A DNA stretch of 7,877 nt from Deltaproteobacteria bacterium (GTDB lineage: Bacteria; Desulfobacterota; Desulfobaccia; Desulfobaccales; Desulfobaccaceae), in assembly GCA_016874895.1 (NCBI GenBank), contig VGSX01000162.1, positions 1-7,877 on the forward strand, in the 5' to 3' direction. How positions within the stretch are numbered: the first letter of the stretch is position 1; each line of letters opens with the position of its first letter. A program made the position numbers and the translations under genes. This document shows positions 6,104-7,877 of the stretch, piece after piece. The notes below the pieces were generated by a model. It had not been told where the DNA came from. It did not search any database and saw only the letters and a program-made list of their open reading frames with translations.

Positions 6104-7654
6104 ATGGAAGTACAAACCTGGTTCACCGGCAGCAGCTTGACCTGGGAGGATTACGCCGTGGTCCTGTTACTGCTGCTGGGGTTGATTTCCGTGGGGATGT
6201 ATTGCGGCCGCAAAGAAGAATCAACCCGGGATTTTTTCCTGGGAGGCCGCCAGATCCCCTGGTGGGCGGCAGGGCTATCTTTTGTGGCCACGGAAATCAG
6301 CGCCGTCACCCTTATCTCGGTGCCGGCCATCGCTTACATGGAGAACTGGGAGTATGCCCAGTTTTTTATCGGCTCCTGCCTGGCCCGGGTCGTCATCGCC
6401 TGGCTGTTCATACCGGCCTTTTACGGCTATAACTGCACCTCCATCTATGAATTTCTCAAGTTTCGGTTCGGGCCGGAAACACAAATCGCCGGGTCTGTCC
6501 TCTTTTTCCTCACCCGCCTGCTGGCCTCCGGCGTCCGGTTGACGGTGGCCTGTCTGGCGGTGAGCGTCCTCCTGGGTCTGCCTCTCATTCCCACCATCTT
6601 CATTTTTTCGGTCATCTGCATCCTCTATATCGCCTGGGGCGGGATCAAGGCGGTGGTCTGGACCAACGTGGTGCAGGCCCTGACCTTCACGGTGGCGGGC
6701 CTGGTGGCCATCGCTTTCCTGCTGCATCGCATTGATGGCGGCCTGGGAGCTGTGCTGGCCATTGCCGGTCCGGCCGGAAAAATGAACATTTTTAACTGGG
6801 GCCCGCCGGCCTCCGGACCGGCGGATTTTTTGCAGAACCTGTTTAGCAACCCCAATCTCTTGATATTGGCGGTCTTGAACGGGTTTTTCGGGTCCATGGC
6901 GGCCTTTGGCACGGATCAGGAGACCATGCAGCGGCTCCTCACCGTGGAAACCAGAAAAGCAAGCCAAAAGACCATGCTCCTGACCCCCATCGGCAGCGGT
7001 CTGGTGATGCTCATCTTCCTGTTTATCGGGGCCAGCCTGTATGCCTTTTATACTCAGCATCCGGGGATGGCCCTGGTTCCTGAACCAGATAAAATTTTCC
7101 CCCATTTCATAGAACAGCAGATGCCCGCCCTGATGCGCGGCCTGCTGCTGGCGGCCATCATCATGGCGAGCATCGACTCGCCCTTGGGCTCCCTGACCAC
7201 GTCCTTTGTCACGGACATTTACCGGCCGGTGATAGTTACCTCAGGCACGGATCGCCACTACCTATTTGTTTCCCGCCTCGGCGTGGTGGTGTTTGGCGGT
7301 ATTTTGGGAGGCATCGCTTATCTGTTCAGTTATTCTGAAAAATTCCTCTGGCTGGCCTTCAAAATCGGCGGGGTCACCTACGGCTCCCTGCTGGGAGTGT
7401 TTCTCCTGGGCCTGCTCACCCAGAGACAGGGAAACCGGGTCAATGTGGTGGCCATGACCCTGGCCGCCCTCACCATGTTGGTACTGTTGATCCTTTCCGA
7501 AAAAAACATTTTCCCCCTGGGATGGACCTGGCTGATAGTACTGGGTACACTGATAACCTTTGGCATCGGCTGGCTTTTCGGCCACAAAGGGGGGGCCCGC
7601 TCCCGAGAGGGAATTAAGGAAGGTATGGGTTCAGACGTCGGCTTAAAAAATTAA
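6104..7654 (+). CDS. Sodium:solute symporter (SSS/SLC5 family)
   Basis: Inner-membrane Na+-coupled uptake carrier of the SSS family (TC 2.A.21). The 516 residues are normal length and strongly hydrophobic, with roughly 13 membrane segments, for example about 15-33, 54-78, 86-107, 128-158, 163-178, 186-207, 250-266, 291-315 and four or five after 343. Family signatures are DFFLGGRQIPWWAAGLSF (43-60), the GTDQETMQRLLT loop (269-280) and SPLGSLTTSFVTDIYRP (359-375), whose Ser/Thr residues correspond to the Na2 sodium site. The overall pattern resembles the iodide/monocarboxylate/multivitamin branch more than the proline carriers, but substrate cannot be read from sequence. It starts 109 bp after hdcA on the same strand, suggesting supply of the decarboxylase substrate; a promoter-like sequence at its start argues it may also be expressed alone. 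The start ATG lacks an RBS. Confidence 0.93.
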   Translation: MEVQTWFTGSSLTWEDYAVVLLLLLGLISVGMYCGRKEESTRDFFLGGRQIPWWAAGLSFVATEISAVTLISVPAIAYMENWEYAQFFIGSCLARVVIAWLFIPAFYGYNCTSIYEFLKFRFGPETQIAGSVLFFLTRLLASGVRLTVACLAVSVLLGLPLIPTIFIFSVICILYIAWGGIKAVVWTNVVQALTFTVAGLVAIAFLLHRIDGGLGAVLAIAGPAGKMNIFNWGPPASGPADFLQNLFSNPNLLILAVLNGFFGSMAAFGTDQETMQRLLTVETRKASQKTMLLTPIGSGLVMLIFLFIGASLYAFYTQHPGMALVPEPDKIFPHFIEQQMPALMRGLLLAAIIMASIDSPLGSLTTSFVTDIYRPVIVTSGTDRHYLFVSRLGVVVFGGILGGIAYLFSYSEKFLWLAFKIGGVTYGSLLGVFLLGLLTQRQGNRVNVVAMTLAALTMLVLLILSEKNIFPLGWTWLIVLGTLITFGIGWLFGHKGGARSREGIKEGMGSDVGLKN

Positions 7655-7705
7655 ATAGCTCTCATCCTTTCGGGGTAAAAAGAATTTTTCTAACCTGAAA
7701 AAGTT

Positions 7706-7728
7706 AAGGGCGGGGAGTACCCGCCCTT
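7706..7728 (-). terminator. Rho-independent terminator hairpin
   Basis: A perfect 9-bp stem AAGGGCGGG (7706-7714) and CCCGCCCTT (7720-7728) encloses the loop GAGTA. Read on the minus strand it is followed by AACTTTTTC, so it best serves the minus-strand gene ending at 7751. On the plus strand no T-run follows directly, though the stem may also stop or protect the symporter transcript that ends at 7654. Confidence 0.8.
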
Positions 7729-7750
7729 GCGACTGCCATCTCTTATGTTT

Positions 7751-7877
7751 TTACTCCTCGGCGCCGGCCGCGGCAGCAGCCATTTCACGCCGCATTTCCA
7801 TGTCGAACAGCACGCGTTCCCGGGCCTTGTCAATGCCCAGGGCGGCCCGCTTCCGGTCGATGTGGGCGATCATCTTC
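7751..7877 (-). CDS. Unrecognised protein, C-terminal 41 residues only
   Basis: The minus-strand frame enters from the right edge (first full codon 7876-7874) and ends at TAA 7753-7751, giving 41 residues. It is highly charged and helical in character (IDRKRAALGIDKARERVLFD), closing with an EMRREM segment, an alanine run and a GAEE tail. Codons are strongly GC-ending, like the neighbours, and a terminator lies 22 bp downstream, so I consider it a real gene end. It is convergent with the symporter gene. I do not recognise the family and assign no function. Confidence 0.7.
   Translation of the reverse strand, partial: KMIAHIDRKRAALGIDKARERVLFDMEMRREMAAAAAGAEE

Overview
The window looks like a piece of a GC-rich, probably Gram-negative anaerobe chromosome. 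A Desulfobacterota-type host is my guess from gene style and repeats, and no sequence in the window proves it. It holds five protein-coding genes, two cut by the window edges, plus one dead transposase fragment and unusually repeat-rich intergenic DNA.

Left part (1-3401). A long minus-strand gene runs off the left edge. It encodes at least 956 residues of a DUF1156/COG1743-type adenine-specific DNA methylase: N-terminal DUF1156-like segment, SAM-binding motif I, a split CxxC zinc ribbon, then a DPPY catalytic motif. Such enzymes are usually parts of defence loci (type 3 BREX or DUF499-linked systems), so a defence island may continue to the left. Base composition alternates sharply along the gene, and the switches lie close to domain boundaries. 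Upstream of its start are a REP-like palindrome, a decayed IS630-family transposase 3' end with an amber stop, and a heptanucleotide tandem repeat that touches the stop codon of the next gene.

Centre (3402-4712). A minus-strand PIN-PhoH protein (PhoH2/YlaK type), a predicted RNA-acting ATPase/nuclease with both active sites intact.

Right part (5143-7877). A plus-strand gene encodes a homologue of pyruvoyl-dependent histidine decarboxylase (HdcA), with the self-cleavage motif TASSF and the catalytic Glu region preserved. It is followed after 109 bp by a sodium:solute symporter. Together they suggest an amino-acid uptake/decarboxylation module, although the transporter substrate is unknown and its gene may have its own promoter. 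hdcA is preceded by a second heptanucleotide repeat array with inverted single copies on both sides of the gene. A strong hairpin separates the symporter gene from the 3' end of an unrecognised minus-strand gene at the right edge.

The best candidates for something undescribed are the hdcA-symporter pair and the domain-wise mosaic methylase.
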